Position numbers and translations under genes: made by a program
DNA from: Prevotella sp.
GTDB lineage: Bacteria; Bacteroidota; Bacteroidia; Bacteroidales; Bacteroidaceae
Assembly: GCA_017443345.1 (NCBI GenBank)
Contig: JAFSNR010000037.1
Location: 26,598 to 90,597, forward strand
Direction of reading: 5' to 3'
Length of the DNA stretch: 64,000 bases
In this document: positions 1 through 7,526 of the stretch, piece after piece
Layout of the letters: the number at the start of each line of letters is the position of its first letter
Position numbering within the stretch: position 1 is the first letter of the stretch
The notes under the pieces: generated by a model
The model's database searches: none
What the model was told of the DNA's origin: nothing
The model's input: only the letters and a program-made list of their open reading frames with translations

Positions 1-66
1 AAGCTCGCTGAACTCAACGACCGCGTGACGCATATCGACCACGGCAGTCAGGATTTGTTTGGATGA
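1..66 (+). CDS. nrdD: Anaerobic ribonucleoside-triphosphate reductase, C-terminal end only (partial)
   Basis: An open frame enters from the left edge, reads KLAELNDRVTHIDHGSQDLFG and stops with TGA. The stop overlaps the NrdG start by 4 bp (ATGA), the usual nrdD-nrdG coupling. Only 21 residues are visible, too few to recognise the protein alone, so the call rests on the neighbour. NrdD is the large glycyl-radical subunit that reduces ribonucleotides without oxygen. Confidence 0.7.
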   Translation, partial: KLAELNDRVTHIDHGSQDLFG

Positions 67-560
67 TCAGAGTACTAGATATCATCGAAGATACAATGGT
101 GGATGGTCCGGGGTTCCGGACCTCCATCTATTGTGCGGGGTGCCGACACAAGTGCCCGGGGTGTCATAACCCCCAGTCGTGGGATTTCAATGGCGGACGG
201 TGGATGTCGACGGAGGAACTGCTGAAGATCATCCTGGCCGACCCCTTTGCCAACGTCACCTTCACGGGTGGCGACCCGATGTATCAGTGCGACGGCTTTG
301 CCGAACTGGCACGGGCCATCCACAAGCACTCGAACAAGGACATCTGGTGCTACACGGGCTTTACCTTCGAGAGTCTGATCACGCGGGCACAGCGCGAACT
401 GCTGGAACTGCTCGACGTGGTGGTCGACGGTCCCTTCATCGAGAAGCTGCGCGATCCCGACCTGCTCTTCCGAGGCAGCAGCAACCAGCGCCTCATCGAC
501 GTGCAAGCGTCGCTCTATGCCCAAGAAGTCATCCTTTGGCAACCGAATATCGACGTCTGA
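63..560 (+). CDS. nrdG: Anaerobic ribonucleotide reductase activating protein (radical SAM)
   Basis: 165 residues, normal for NrdG. The radical-SAM cluster motif CxxxCxxC is at C27, C31 and C34 (CRHKCPGC), followed by the HNPQSWDF segment typical of NrdG. A glycine-rich stretch (FTGGDPM, near residue 70) fits SAM binding. The enzyme cleaves S-adenosylmethionine to place the glycyl radical on NrdD, supplying dNTPs under anaerobiosis. It is translationally coupled to the upstream partial nrdD by a 4-bp overlap. It ends 6 bp before the stop of the convergent phosphatase gene, with no obvious hairpin between them. Confidence 0.95.
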   Translation: MIRVLDIIEDTMVDGPGFRTSIYCAGCRHKCPGCHNPQSWDFNGGRWMSTEELLKIILADPFANVTFTGGDPMYQCDGFAELARAIHKHSNKDIWCYTGFTFESLITRAQRELLELLDVVVDGPFIEKLRDPDLLFRGSSNQRLIDVQASLYAQEVILWQPNIDV

Positions 561-566
561 AAACGC

Positions 567-1850
567 TTATTCCTGATAAGAGTTGAGTTTGTTGATGTAG
601 AACTCGCGGAAGTCCTTCCAATGGTAGTAGGGCTCGCAGTCCGTGGGGATGGGTAGCCATGCCTCCTTCTCGTTGAGCAGGATCTTGAAGAGCACGTCCT
701 TGTCCTTCGGGTTCTTGCGATAGAAGATCCACTGGATATTGGCGGCCATGGGGAAGACATCGAAGTTGATCCACCCGTTGACATCGAGCTTCTCGAGGTC
801 GTCGAACTGACGGTCGAAGCCGTTGAGCCCCAGCAGACAGGTGAGTGGCAGCACGATGGTCTCGTGGCCGAAGCGCAGGGTGGCACCGTTACGCGGACTG
901 GCGATGTTGAAGTCGGCATCCTCGATGATCTTACGGAGCAGGTTGCGCTGGGTGAAGGGTTGTGTGCCTCCGTTCCAGGGACTGTTGCCGAAGAGCAGAT
1001 ACCAGTAGGCGTTGTATTGCATCCAGTTGGAGTAAAGCTCATCGGCCGTGTAGATGTCGAAGAGGTTGAAGTGGTAGCGCATCTCCGTGCCCTGCACGCT
1101 CGAGGCGAGCTTGAAGATGGCCTTGTTGAGCTCGTAGGCATCGATGCTGTCGCGATAGAAGATGGAGTCGTTGAAGAGTCGTCGCATGGACGGTTCGTGG
1201 ACGGCATGGCGCTTGCAGAAGTCGGCATAGACATCAAGTGCGGCCTTGGGCAGGCGTTTCTTGAAGAGGAGGGTGTCCTGCAGGTTCATATAGTACATGT
1301 CGTGCTGACTGGCATCGGAGCGTACCACGAGGCTGGGATTGTTCTTCGTCAGCTGCAGCAGGGCGTTCTCCATCGAGATGATGCAACGGACAACCACCGT
1401 ACTCTTGGCGTCGACGATGGCCATGCCCTTGAACACCTCAGGGAAGTTGTTGTACATGCGTTGGGCAATCTTCCGATGCTGCGAGGCGCCCAGGGGGGTC
1501 AGCTCGCCGTAGCGGTCCTTGGCTTCCTCACGGAGAATGGCCAACTGCTCGAGCACCTGCTTGCCCACCTCACTGAGTTTCCCCTGTTCACCGGCCTTCT
1601 TCATCACCTGGTAAGGCCACTCATATTCCTTGGCCCTGATGAGGTATCGCGAGCCATGACGGGCATAGGTGCTGATGTAGAATGGTTTCTTCCCCTTCGG
1701 CGCTGGCGACAGTGGGGTATCAGGGTCGGGATAGGCATAGTAATTGCTGCCTGCCCTGAGGAGGTCGTCCTTCAGTTCCTCGCGTATTTTTTGACCCCAT
1801 GCGACGTGACTGAAGAGTATGAATAGTATGAATAATAACTTTTTTCGCAT
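567..1850 (-). CDS. Secreted histidine-type acid phosphatase (MINPP/phytase-like)
   Basis: About 427 residues when started at the ATG ending at 1850, which gives a clean signal peptide (MRKKLLFILFILFSHVAWGQ). A longer in-frame ATG at 1901 would put the promoter inside the gene, so it is rejected. The catalytic RHG motif is at about residues 64-66 (ARHGSRYL) and the proton-donor region is GHE at about 328-330, as in histidine acid phosphatases and multiple-inositol-polyphosphate phosphatases of Bacteroidota. Probable role: periplasmic or exported phosphomonoesterase, possibly acting on inositol phosphates; substrate is inferred. Its promoter faces that of the next gene in a palindromic arrangement. 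Confidence 0.85.
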   Translation of the reverse strand: MRKKLLFILFILFSHVAWGQKIREELKDDLLRAGSNYYAYPDPDTPLSPAPKGKKPFYISTYARHGSRYLIRAKEYEWPYQVMKKAGEQGKLSEVGKQVLEQLAILREEAKDRYGELTPLGASQHRKIAQRMYNNFPEVFKGMAIVDAKSTVVVRCIISMENALLQLTKNNPSLVVRSDASQHDMYYMNLQDTLLFKKRLPKAALDVYADFCKRHAVHEPSMRRLFNDSIFYRDSIDAYELNKAIFKLASSVQGTEMRYHFNLFDIYTADELYSNWMQYNAYWYLLFGNSPWNGGTQPFTQRNLLRKIIEDADFNIASPRNGATLRFGHETIVLPLTCLLGLNGFDRQFDDLEKLDVNGWINFDVFPMAANIQWIFYRKNPKDKDVLFKILLNEKEAWLPIPTDCEPYYHWKDFREFYINKLNSYQE

Positions 1851-1867
1851 CTTTTTTGCTAATTCGG

Positions 1868-1901
1868 TTGCAAATATACGAAAAAAGCCGTATTTTTGCA
1901 A
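1868..1901. promoter_or_regulatory. Symmetric divergent promoter pair
   Basis: Forward: TTG at 1868-1870, 20 bp, TATTTTTG at 1891-1898. Reverse: TTG (CAA at 1899-1901), 20 bp, TATATTTG (1871-1878). Both match the Bacteroidota -33/-7 consensus with ideal spacing. Each -33 element abuts the opposing -7 box, so the two promoters occupy the same DNA. Confidence 0.8.
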
Positions 1902-1917
1902 AAAAATCGCGAGGAAT

Positions 1918-2565
1918 ATGGCAAAAAATTCAAAATGGCAGGATGATTACTGGCTTTTGCTGATGCAAATCTACCTTCAGCGACCTGTCGGCGTGAAGCC
2001 TATGTACAGTAAGAAAATGGTCGATCTGAGCCTCGAGCTCCACATCGCACCCAACGTGCTGCATAACAAGATGAGTCAGATTGCCAATCTCGAGACGCCA
2101 CGCATCGAGCGCATCTGGAACACCTATGGCAACAACCCCCAGAAGCTGTCGCGCGCCGTCAGCCTGTGGCGAAGCATGAACGGCTTCAACAATGCAGGCG
2201 ACTTCTACGACGGTGTGGAAGTGACGGAGAGCTTCGAGAAGGATTTCCGTCCGGTGGCCGACGATACGACGCTGACACCTGTCATGCTCATCCTGATCCT
2301 CGACCTCTACTTCCGACTGACGCCCAACACGATGGTGACCGACACCCCCGAGGTGCAACAGCTGGCCCGTCTGATGAAAATAAAAGCCAGTGAGGTGGTC
2401 GACGTGTTGGAGGTGCTGCAGCACTGCGACCCTTACCTGAAGCGTAAGGACGTGACGTTCAGTCCGCTGCTCCTCCCCTGCCAGCAGATCTGGCGCCGTT
2501 ACGGCAATGCGAATACCGAGGACCTCGCCTCCTACGCAGAACAGTTGAAAGAGTATTTTAAATAG
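1918..2565 (+). CDS. Conserved hypothetical protein upstream of rpoN
   Basis: 215 residues from the ATG at 1918, about 13 bp after the predicted transcription start; an in-frame ATG at 1819 lies upstream of the promoter and is rejected. No signal peptide or membrane segment is visible. The sequence is mixed alpha-helical with a tryptophan/arginine-rich centre (ERIWNTYGNNPQKLSRAVSLW) and a C-terminal helix, which could be a nucleic-acid-binding fold, but I recognise no named family. Its stop TAG shares a base with the GTG start of rpoN, so it is likely co-translated with the sigma factor and may work with it; that is inference from position. Confidence 0.7.
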   Translation: MAKNSKWQDDYWLLLMQIYLQRPVGVKPMYSKKMVDLSLELHIAPNVLHNKMSQIANLETPRIERIWNTYGNNPQKLSRAVSLWRSMNGFNNAGDFYDGVEVTESFEKDFRPVADDTTLTPVMLILILDLYFRLTPNTMVTDTPEVQQLARLMKIKASEVVDVLEVLQHCDPYLKRKDVTFSPLLLPCQQIWRRYGNANTEDLASYAEQLKEYFK

Positions 2566-4076
2566 TGGATAAGTACGGACAGATACAGGAACAGACGCAG
2601 CAGCAGAAGCAGGGACAGATATTCTCCCACCAGCAGCTGTTGCAGGCCTCACTGGTGGAACTGCCAGTGATGCAGCTGATAGACCGTATCAATACCGAGA
2701 TGGACGACAATCCTGCCCTCGAGGTGGCAAGCCCGGGTGAGGAGGATTACGCTGACAATATGGACTATCAGGACAGTCAGGACGCCCTGAGTCCCTCGGA
2801 GGAGGACTTCGAGACGCGCAACGAGCGCGAGGAGCGACAGTCGGCCCTCGACGAGGCCCTCAGTTCCATCGGGCGCGACGATGAGGATCTGCCCGTCTAT
2901 CAGTCGGGTGGCGCCATCACCGAGGAGCGCGAGGAGATGGTCTACGGGGATAGCATCTCGTTCTACGACCAGCTGAAGGAACAGATGGGCGAGGTGGACA
3001 TGACGGACCGTCAGCGCTATATCCTGGAATATCTGATCGGCTCGCTCGACGACGACGGACTGCTCCGCAAGGAGCTCTACGCCATCAGCGACGAACTGGC
3101 CATCTATCATAACCTCGATGTCACAGAGCACGAGATTGCCGAGGTGCTCACCATCCTGCAGGAGTTCGACCCTGCCGGCATCGGTGCGCGCAACCTCCAG
3201 GAGTGTCTGCTGCTCCAGATAGAGCGTCGCGACCCCTCGCGCCTGAAGGACCTGATGAAGCGTGTGGTGAACGACCACTTCGAGGCTTTCACGAAGAAGC
3301 ACTGGCAGAAGATCCAGGCGTCGCTCGGTCTGAACGACGAACAGGCAGCAGCCCTCTTCCGTGAGCTCCGTAAGTTGAATCCGCGACCTGGGGCCTCCAT
3401 GGGTGAGACGGTGGGCAGGAGTCTGCAACAGATCACGCCCGACTTCATCGTCGACACCCAGGACGACGGCACCGTCACCTTCACCCTCAACAATGGTGAG
3501 GTACCCGAGCTGAAGGTGTCGCAGTCGTTTGCCGACTCGATGAAGGAGTATCAGCAGAACAAGGAGAACATGAGCCGCCAGACGAAGGAGGCACTGCTCT
3601 ATATCAAGAAGAAGGTCGATGCCGCCCAAGGCTTCATCGAGGCCGTGAAGGTGCGCCGTCACACGCTCACCGTCACCATGCGGGCCATCATCCAGCTGCA
3701 GCACCAGTTCTTCGTCGATGGCGACGAGTCGTCGTTGCGCCCGATGATCCTGAAAGACGTGGCAGAGAAGACGGGGCTCGACCTCTCCACCATCTCACGC
3801 GTGAGCAACTCGAAGTACGCCCTCACGCGCTGGGGCACCTTCCCCCTTCGCTATTTCTTCAGCGACGGTATCACAACAGAGAGTGGCGAGGAACTGTCGA
3901 CGCGCCAGATCAAGGTAGCTCTGCGCGACATGGTGGACGGTGAGGACAAGAAGCATCCGATGAGCGATGATATGTTGAAAGAGAAACTGGCAGAGATGGG
4001 ATATCCCATAGCCCGTCGCACGGTGGCGAAGTACCGTGAGCAGCTGGGGATTCCCATAGCGAGACTGAGGAAGTGA
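2565..4076 (+). CDS. rpoN: RNA polymerase sigma-54 factor
   Basis: 503 residues, GTG start overlapping the previous stop by one base. The N-terminus is the glutamine-rich activator-interacting region I (QEQTQQQKQGQIF), followed by an acidic linker (about 50-110), the core-binding domain, and the C-terminal promoter-binding domain with the RpoN box ARRTVAKYR at 483-491. Sigma-54 directs polymerase to -24/-12 promoters that require AAA+ enhancer-binding activators. No such activator was seen in this window. The stop codon lies within a heptanucleotide repeat that fills the spacer to the next gene. Confidence 0.97.
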   Translation: MDKYGQIQEQTQQQKQGQIFSHQQLLQASLVELPVMQLIDRINTEMDDNPALEVASPGEEDYADNMDYQDSQDALSPSEEDFETRNEREERQSALDEALSSIGRDDEDLPVYQSGGAITEEREEMVYGDSISFYDQLKEQMGEVDMTDRQRYILEYLIGSLDDDGLLRKELYAISDELAIYHNLDVTEHEIAEVLTILQEFDPAGIGARNLQECLLLQIERRDPSRLKDLMKRVVNDHFEAFTKKHWQKIQASLGLNDEQAAALFRELRKLNPRPGASMGETVGRSLQQITPDFIVDTQDDGTVTFTLNNGEVPELKVSQSFADSMKEYQQNKENMSRQTKEALLYIKKKVDAAQGFIEAVKVRRHTLTVTMRAIIQLQHQFFVDGDESSLRPMILKDVAEKTGLDLSTISRVSNSKYALTRWGTFPLRYFFSDGITTESGEELSTRQIKVALRDMVDGEDKKHPMSDDMLKEKLAEMGYPIARRTVAKYREQLGIPIARLRK

Positions 4077-4119
4077 GAAGTGAAAGGTGAGAAGTGAAAG
4101 GTGAAAAGTGAAAAGTGAG
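4071..4119 (+). repeat. Heptanucleotide tandem repeat, 7 units, forming the whole rpoN-PAP2 spacer
   Basis: Seven consecutive 7-bp units with consensus ARGTGAR (AAGTGAG, AAGTGAA, AGGTGAG, AAGTGAA, AGGTGAA, AAGTGAA, AAGTGAG). The rpoN TGA stop is inside unit 1 and the GTG start of the next gene is inside unit 7. The GGTGAG/AAGTGA content may double as a ribosome-binding region. Confidence 0.9.
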
Positions 4120-4747
4120 TAACGGAAGAATACGAGAGAAGAGCGTAATCCTGGCAGCAAGGGTGGTGAGCATGCTGTTCACACCGTTTTATCTGCCATT
4201 GGTGGGACTGATGGCCCTGTTTGCCTTCAGTTACCTCGGACTGATGCCTTGGGGCTACAAGCTCCAGGTGCTGACGATGGTCTACCTCTTCACCATCCTC
4301 CTGCCTACGATACTCATCCACCTCTACCGCCGTCATCGTGGATGGACGCTCATCGAGCTGGGGCATAAGGAGCGGCGTGCCGTGCCTTACGTCATCTCCA
4401 TCCTCTGCTATTTCTTCTGCATCTACCTGATGGACCAGCTCCATATCCCCCACTTCATGGGGACCATCCTCTCTGCTGCCCTGTTCATCCAGGTGATCTG
4501 TGCCCTCATCAACGTGTGGTGGAAGATCTCCACCCACACAGCAGCCATCGGAGGTGTGGCAGGTGCCCTCTTCGTCTTCGGTGAGCTCTTCAACTTCAAC
4601 CCTGTGTGGTGGCTTTGTCTGGTACTCATCCTGGCAGGCATCCTCGGCTCCAGCCGTATGATCCTGCGCCAGCACACCCTGTTGCAGGTCGTTACCGGCT
4701 TCCTCGTCGGCATCATCTGCTCCGTTCTTGGATTGCTGTATTTATAG
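4115..4747 (+). CDS. PAP2-like integral membrane phosphatase
   Basis: 210 residues with about six hydrophobic segments. Two short motifs recall the PAP2 (phosphatidic acid phosphatase type 2) active site: THTAA (near residue 147) and SRMILRQHTLLQVVTG near 184-199, where the SRxxLxxHT pattern with its histidine matches motif 3 of the family. The classical KxxxxxxRP motif 1 is not obvious, so catalytic activity is uncertain. The start is GTG at 4115, embedded in a heptad repeat; no better start is seen. It sits between rpoN and purE on the same strand, 10 bp before purE, suggesting cotranscription. Likely a lipid-phosphate phosphatase or a degenerate relative in the inner membrane. Confidence 0.65.
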   Translation: MSNGRIREKSVILAARVVSMLFTPFYLPLVGLMALFAFSYLGLMPWGYKLQVLTMVYLFTILLPTILIHLYRRHRGWTLIELGHKERRAVPYVISILCYFFCIYLMDQLHIPHFMGTILSAALFIQVICALINVWWKISTHTAAIGGVAGALFVFGELFNFNPVWWLCLVLILAGILGSSRMILRQHTLLQVVTGFLVGIICSVLGLLYL

Positions 4748-4756
4748 TTTAAAGAT

Positions 4757-5263
4757 ATGAAACCACTAGTCAGTATTATCATGGGCAGTACGAGCGACCT
4801 GCCCGTTATGGAGAAAGCCTGTAAGTTGCTCGACGAGATGCAGGTGCCCTTCGAAGTGAATGCCCTCTCAGCCCATCGCACGCCTGATGCTGTGGAGGCC
4901 TTCGCGCGTACGGCCAAGGATCGTGGCATCAAGGTCATCATTGCTGGTGCCGGTATGGCTGCTGCCTTGCCAGGAGTCATCGCCGCTTCCACCACCCTCC
5001 CCGTTATCGGTGTACCCATCAAGGGCATGCTCGACGGTCTCGACGCCATGCTCTCCATCATCCAGATGCCCCCGGGCATTCCTGTTGCCACCGTGGGTGT
5101 GAATGGTGCTCAGAATGCAGCCATCCTCGCCGTGGAGATGCTCGCTCTCGCCGATGCCGAACTGGCTCAGCGTCTGGCCGTCTATAAAGGCAACCTCCGC
5201 ATCAAGATCGAAAAAGCCAACGACGAACTATCACAGTTGAAATATGAGTACAAGACGAATTAG
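4757..5263 (+). CDS. purE: N5-carboxyaminoimidazole ribonucleotide mutase (PurE)
   Basis: 168 residues, the standard length of class I PurE. The N-terminus carries the nucleotide-binding signature MGSTSDLPVM, then SAHRTPD (catalytic His region) and the GAGMAAALPGVIAA and GVPIKG segments. It converts N5-CAIR to CAIR in purine biosynthesis. The reading frame runs 20 bp into ispG, indicating tight translational coupling although the two pathways differ. Confidence 0.97.
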   Translation: MKPLVSIIMGSTSDLPVMEKACKLLDEMQVPFEVNALSAHRTPDAVEAFARTAKDRGIKVIIAGAGMAAALPGVIAASTTLPVIGVPIKGMLDGLDAMLSIIQMPPGIPVATVGVNGAQNAAILAVEMLALADAELAQRLAVYKGNLRIKIEKANDELSQLKYEYKTN

Positions 5264-6623
5264 CAGTGAAGCCCGTGTCGGGAATATCGGCATCGGAGGC
5301 ACCAACCCCATCCGCATCCAGTCGATGGGAACGGTAAACACAAATAACACAGAGGGCTGTGTGGCCCAGGCCAAGCGCATCATCGATGCTGGTGGCGAAC
5401 TCGTACGCTTCACCACCCAGGGCGTTCGTGAGGCCGAGAACATGAAGAACATCTCGGCACGCCTGAAGGCCGACGGCTATACGACACCCCTCGTGGCCGA
5501 TGTCCACTTCACGGCCCATACAGCCGATGTCGCAGCCCTCTACTGCGAGAAGGTGCGCATCAATCCGGGCAACTATGTCGATCCCGGACGTACGTTCAAG
5601 CACCTCGAATATACCGATGAGGAATATGCCGCCGAACTCCAGAAGATCGAGGCGAAGCTCGTGCCCTTCCTCAATATCTGTAAGGAGCACCACACGGCCG
5701 TGCGCATCGGAGTGAACCACGGTTCCCTCTCCGACCGCATCATGTCGCGCTACGGCGACACCCCTGAGGGCATCGTCGAGAGTTGTATGGAGTTCCTGCG
5801 CATCTTCCGTCGCGAGCAGTTCAACGATGTGGTCATCTCCATCAAGGCCTCCAACACCGTCGTGATGGTCACCACCGTGCGCCTGCTCGTCAAGACGATG
5901 GACAAGGAGGACATGCACTATCCCCTCCACCTCGGCGTCACTGAGGCTGGCGAGGGCGAGGACGGTCGCATCAAGAGTGCTGTGGGCATCGGAGCCCTGT
6001 TGACAGAGGGCATTGGCGACACCATCCGTGTCTCTCTCTCAGAAGAGCCCGAGTGCGAGATTCCCGTAGCCCGCAAGCTCGTCGATATGATCCCAGAGTG
6101 TACCCAACTACGCGCAGAGGCTGAGGCCGGCATCAAGGACGATACCATCACCCTCGCCATCGACGCCCCAGACTGGGAGACCCTCCAGCTGAAAGCCGCT
6201 ATGGCCGTAGGAGCCCTGCTCATCGACCGCAAGGCCACGAAGCTGGTCATTACTAGTAATTCAAGTATTGCTAGTCCGACTAGTCTAACTAGTCTCGCCG
6301 ATGGCATTCTCCAGGCTGCACGCATCAAGTTCACGAAGACCGAGTATATCTCCTGCCCTGGCTGTGGACGCACGCTCTATAACCTTCAGGAGACCATCGC
6401 CAAGATTAAAGCGGCCACAAAGGACCTCGTGGGTTTGAAGATCGGCATCATGGGCTGTATCGTGAACGGCCCGGGTGAAATGGCCGATGCCGACTATGGC
6501 TATGTGGGTGCAGGCCGTGGTAAGATCTCGCTCTATAAGGCGAAGGAATGCGTCGAAAAGAATATCCCCGAGGAAGAAGCCGTCGAGAAACTTCTCGAAC
6601 TCATCCGTAAGGACCGCGCATAA
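5244..6623 (+). CDS. ispG: 4-hydroxy-3-methylbut-2-en-1-yl diphosphate synthase (IspG/GcpE), short central domain
   Basis: 459 residues. The N-terminal TIM barrel (about 1-285) and the C-terminal 4Fe-4S domain (about 355-459) are clear, with SCPGCGRTLY and GCIVNGPGE supplying the cluster cysteines and glutamate. The enzyme reduces MEcPP to HMBPP in the MEP isoprenoid pathway. Bacteroidota and plant enzymes normally carry a large extra domain between these halves (total about 600 residues or more); here only about 70 residues remain, and part of that is a 9-bp-unit repeat encoding residues 337-351. It overlaps purE by 20 bp and ends at a bidirectional terminator. Confidence 0.93.
   Translation: MSTRRISSEARVGNIGIGGTNPIRIQSMGTVNTNNTEGCVAQAKRIIDAGGELVRFTTQGVREAENMKNISARLKADGYTTPLVADVHFTAHTADVAALYCEKVRINPGNYVDPGRTFKHLEYTDEEYAAELQKIEAKLVPFLNICKEHHTAVRIGVNHGSLSDRIMSRYGDTPEGIVESCMEFLRIFRREQFNDVVISIKASNTVVMVTTVRLLVKTMDKEDMHYPLHLGVTEAGEGEDGRIKSAVGIGALLTEGIGDTIRVSLSEEPECEIPVARKLVDMIPECTQLRAEAEAGIKDDTITLAIDAPDWETLQLKAAMAVGALLIDRKATKLVITSNSSIASPTSLTSLADGILQAARIKFTKTEYISCPGCGRTLYNLQETIAKIKAATKDLVGLKIGIMGCIVNGPGEMADADYGYVGAGRGKISLYKAKECVEKNIPEEEAVEKLLELIRKDRA
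6252..6296 (+). repeat. In-frame 9-bp tandem repeat inside ispG
   Basis: Five 9-bp units built on ACTAGTNNN (ACTAGTAAT, TCAAGTATT, GCTAGTCCG, ACTAGTCTA, ACTAGTCTC) that encode TSN-SSI-ASP-TSL-TSL. Because the unit is three codons, copy changes keep the frame. It lies in the linker between the reduced central domain and the Fe-S domain. Confidence 0.85.
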
Positions 6624-6629
6624 TACGAA

Positions 6630-6655
6630 TCATCCCCGCCAGCTGGCGGGGATGA
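6630..6655. terminator. Bidirectional terminator between ispG and the sirtuin gene
   Basis: A perfect palindrome, TCATCCCCGCCAG/CTGGCGGGGATGA, seven bases after the ispG stop and four before the sirtuin stop, flanked by AT-rich sequence on both sides. It suits two converging transcripts. Confidence 0.8.
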
Positions 6656-6658
6656 CTA

Positions 6659-7354
6659 TTATTTCTCGAGAATCTTCATCAGTTCCTTCATACCTTCCGA
6701 GGCACCCTTCTGGATCTGGGTGACACGGGAGCCTGCACTGATGGGATTAGGATCGATGAGGTAGATGGGTACATCGGGACGAGCATAGTGCATCAGACCT
6801 GCAGCAGGATAGACCACGAGAGAGGTTCCAATAATCACGAGGATATCAGCCTCCTGCACTTCCTCAGCAGCGACGGTGATGTTGGGCACAGCCTCACCGA
6901 AGAAGACGATGAAGGGTCGCAGCAGTGAACCGTCGCCAGCCTTCGTGCCTGGCTCTATCTCACAGTTCTCGGGCGTCAGCTGGATCTGATAACGGGGATC
7001 GTCGACGTTATAGCTCGAGCAGACCTTCATCAGTTCACCGTGGAGATGGATGACCTTCGACGAACCTGCCATCTCGTGGAGGTTGTCGACATTCTGCGTC
7101 ACGACGGTCACATCATACTGCTCCTCGAGTTTGGCCACGAGCTTATGGCCCTCATTGGGCTGTACGCCCCAGCACTTCTTACGGAGCATGTTGTAGAAGT
7201 TCGTCACAAGTGTAGGATCAGCCTCCCATCCTTCGTGGGTAGCCACCTTCGATACGGGATAGTTCTCCCAAAGTCCATCAGCATCGCGGAAAGTCTTCAG
7301 TCCACTCTCCACCGACATGCCGGCACCAGTCAAAACTACAATCTTTTTCATCAT
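6659..7354 (-). CDS. SIR2-family NAD-dependent protein deacylase without zinc cysteines
   Basis: 231 residues from the first of two adjacent ATGs. Sirtuin motifs in order: GAGMSVESGLKTFRD (NAD site), TQNVDNLHEMAG (catalytic-loop Asn/Asp), HLHGE (catalytic histidine), FIVFFGEAVPN and GTSLVVYPAAGL. The two CxxC zinc pairs of classical sirtuins are absent; only one cysteine (KVCSSYN) lies in that region. Sirtuins remove acyl groups from lysines using NAD+. Monocistronic, with its own promoter. Confidence 0.92.
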   Translation of the reverse strand: MMKKIVVLTGAGMSVESGLKTFRDADGLWENYPVSKVATHEGWEADPTLVTNFYNMLRKKCWGVQPNEGHKLVAKLEEQYDVTVVTQNVDNLHEMAGSSKVIHLHGELMKVCSSYNVDDPRYQIQLTPENCEIEPGTKAGDGSLLRPFIVFFGEAVPNITVAAEEVQEADILVIIGTSLVVYPAAGLMHYARPDVPIYLIDPNPISAGSRVTQIQKGASEGMKELMKILEK

Positions 7355-7374
7355 ACTTATGTTTGAATTTGCTG

Positions 7375-7382
7375 CAAAGATA
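7375..7382 (-). promoter_or_regulatory. -7 element of the sirtuin promoter
   Basis: TATCTTTG reading leftward, 20 bp before the ATG. No TTG is found at the ideal -33 distance. Confidence 0.55.
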
Positions 7383-7441
7383 CAAAAAAAGAAGAGTAAA
7401 CCGTTAAGAATTAAGAAAAATTGTATCGCAGTAGCAAATTT

Positions 7442-7469
7442 TTCACTCTTCACTTTTCACTTTTCACTT
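7442..7469. repeat. Heptanucleotide repeat, 4 units, upstream of the FKBP promoter
   Basis: Units TTCACTC, TTCACTT, TTCACTT, TTCACTT: the reverse complement of the AAGTGAA heptad seen at 4071. The array ends 8 bp before the TACCTTTG box, covering the position of the -33 element. Confidence 0.85.
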
Positions 7470-7477
7470 TTTTATTG

Positions 7478-7485
7478 TACCTTTG
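7478..7485 (+). promoter_or_regulatory. -7 element of the FKBP gene cluster promoter
   Basis: TACCTTTG, about 40 bp before the first FKBP start. The -33 position falls in the heptad repeat and has no clear TTG. Confidence 0.6.
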
Positions 7486-7526
7486 CGCCCGATTTTAGAG
7501 TAATACACATTATTAATATATAGAAA

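Noticed and set aside
864-1826. 320-codon open frame on the plus strand
   Set aside because: It is antisense to the histidine phosphatase gene, which has a signal peptide and active-site motifs. High GC at third positions creates long shadow frames.
2649-3704. 351-codon open frame on the minus strand
   Set aside because: Antisense to rpoN, with a leucine/valine/histidine-rich shadow composition and no family features.
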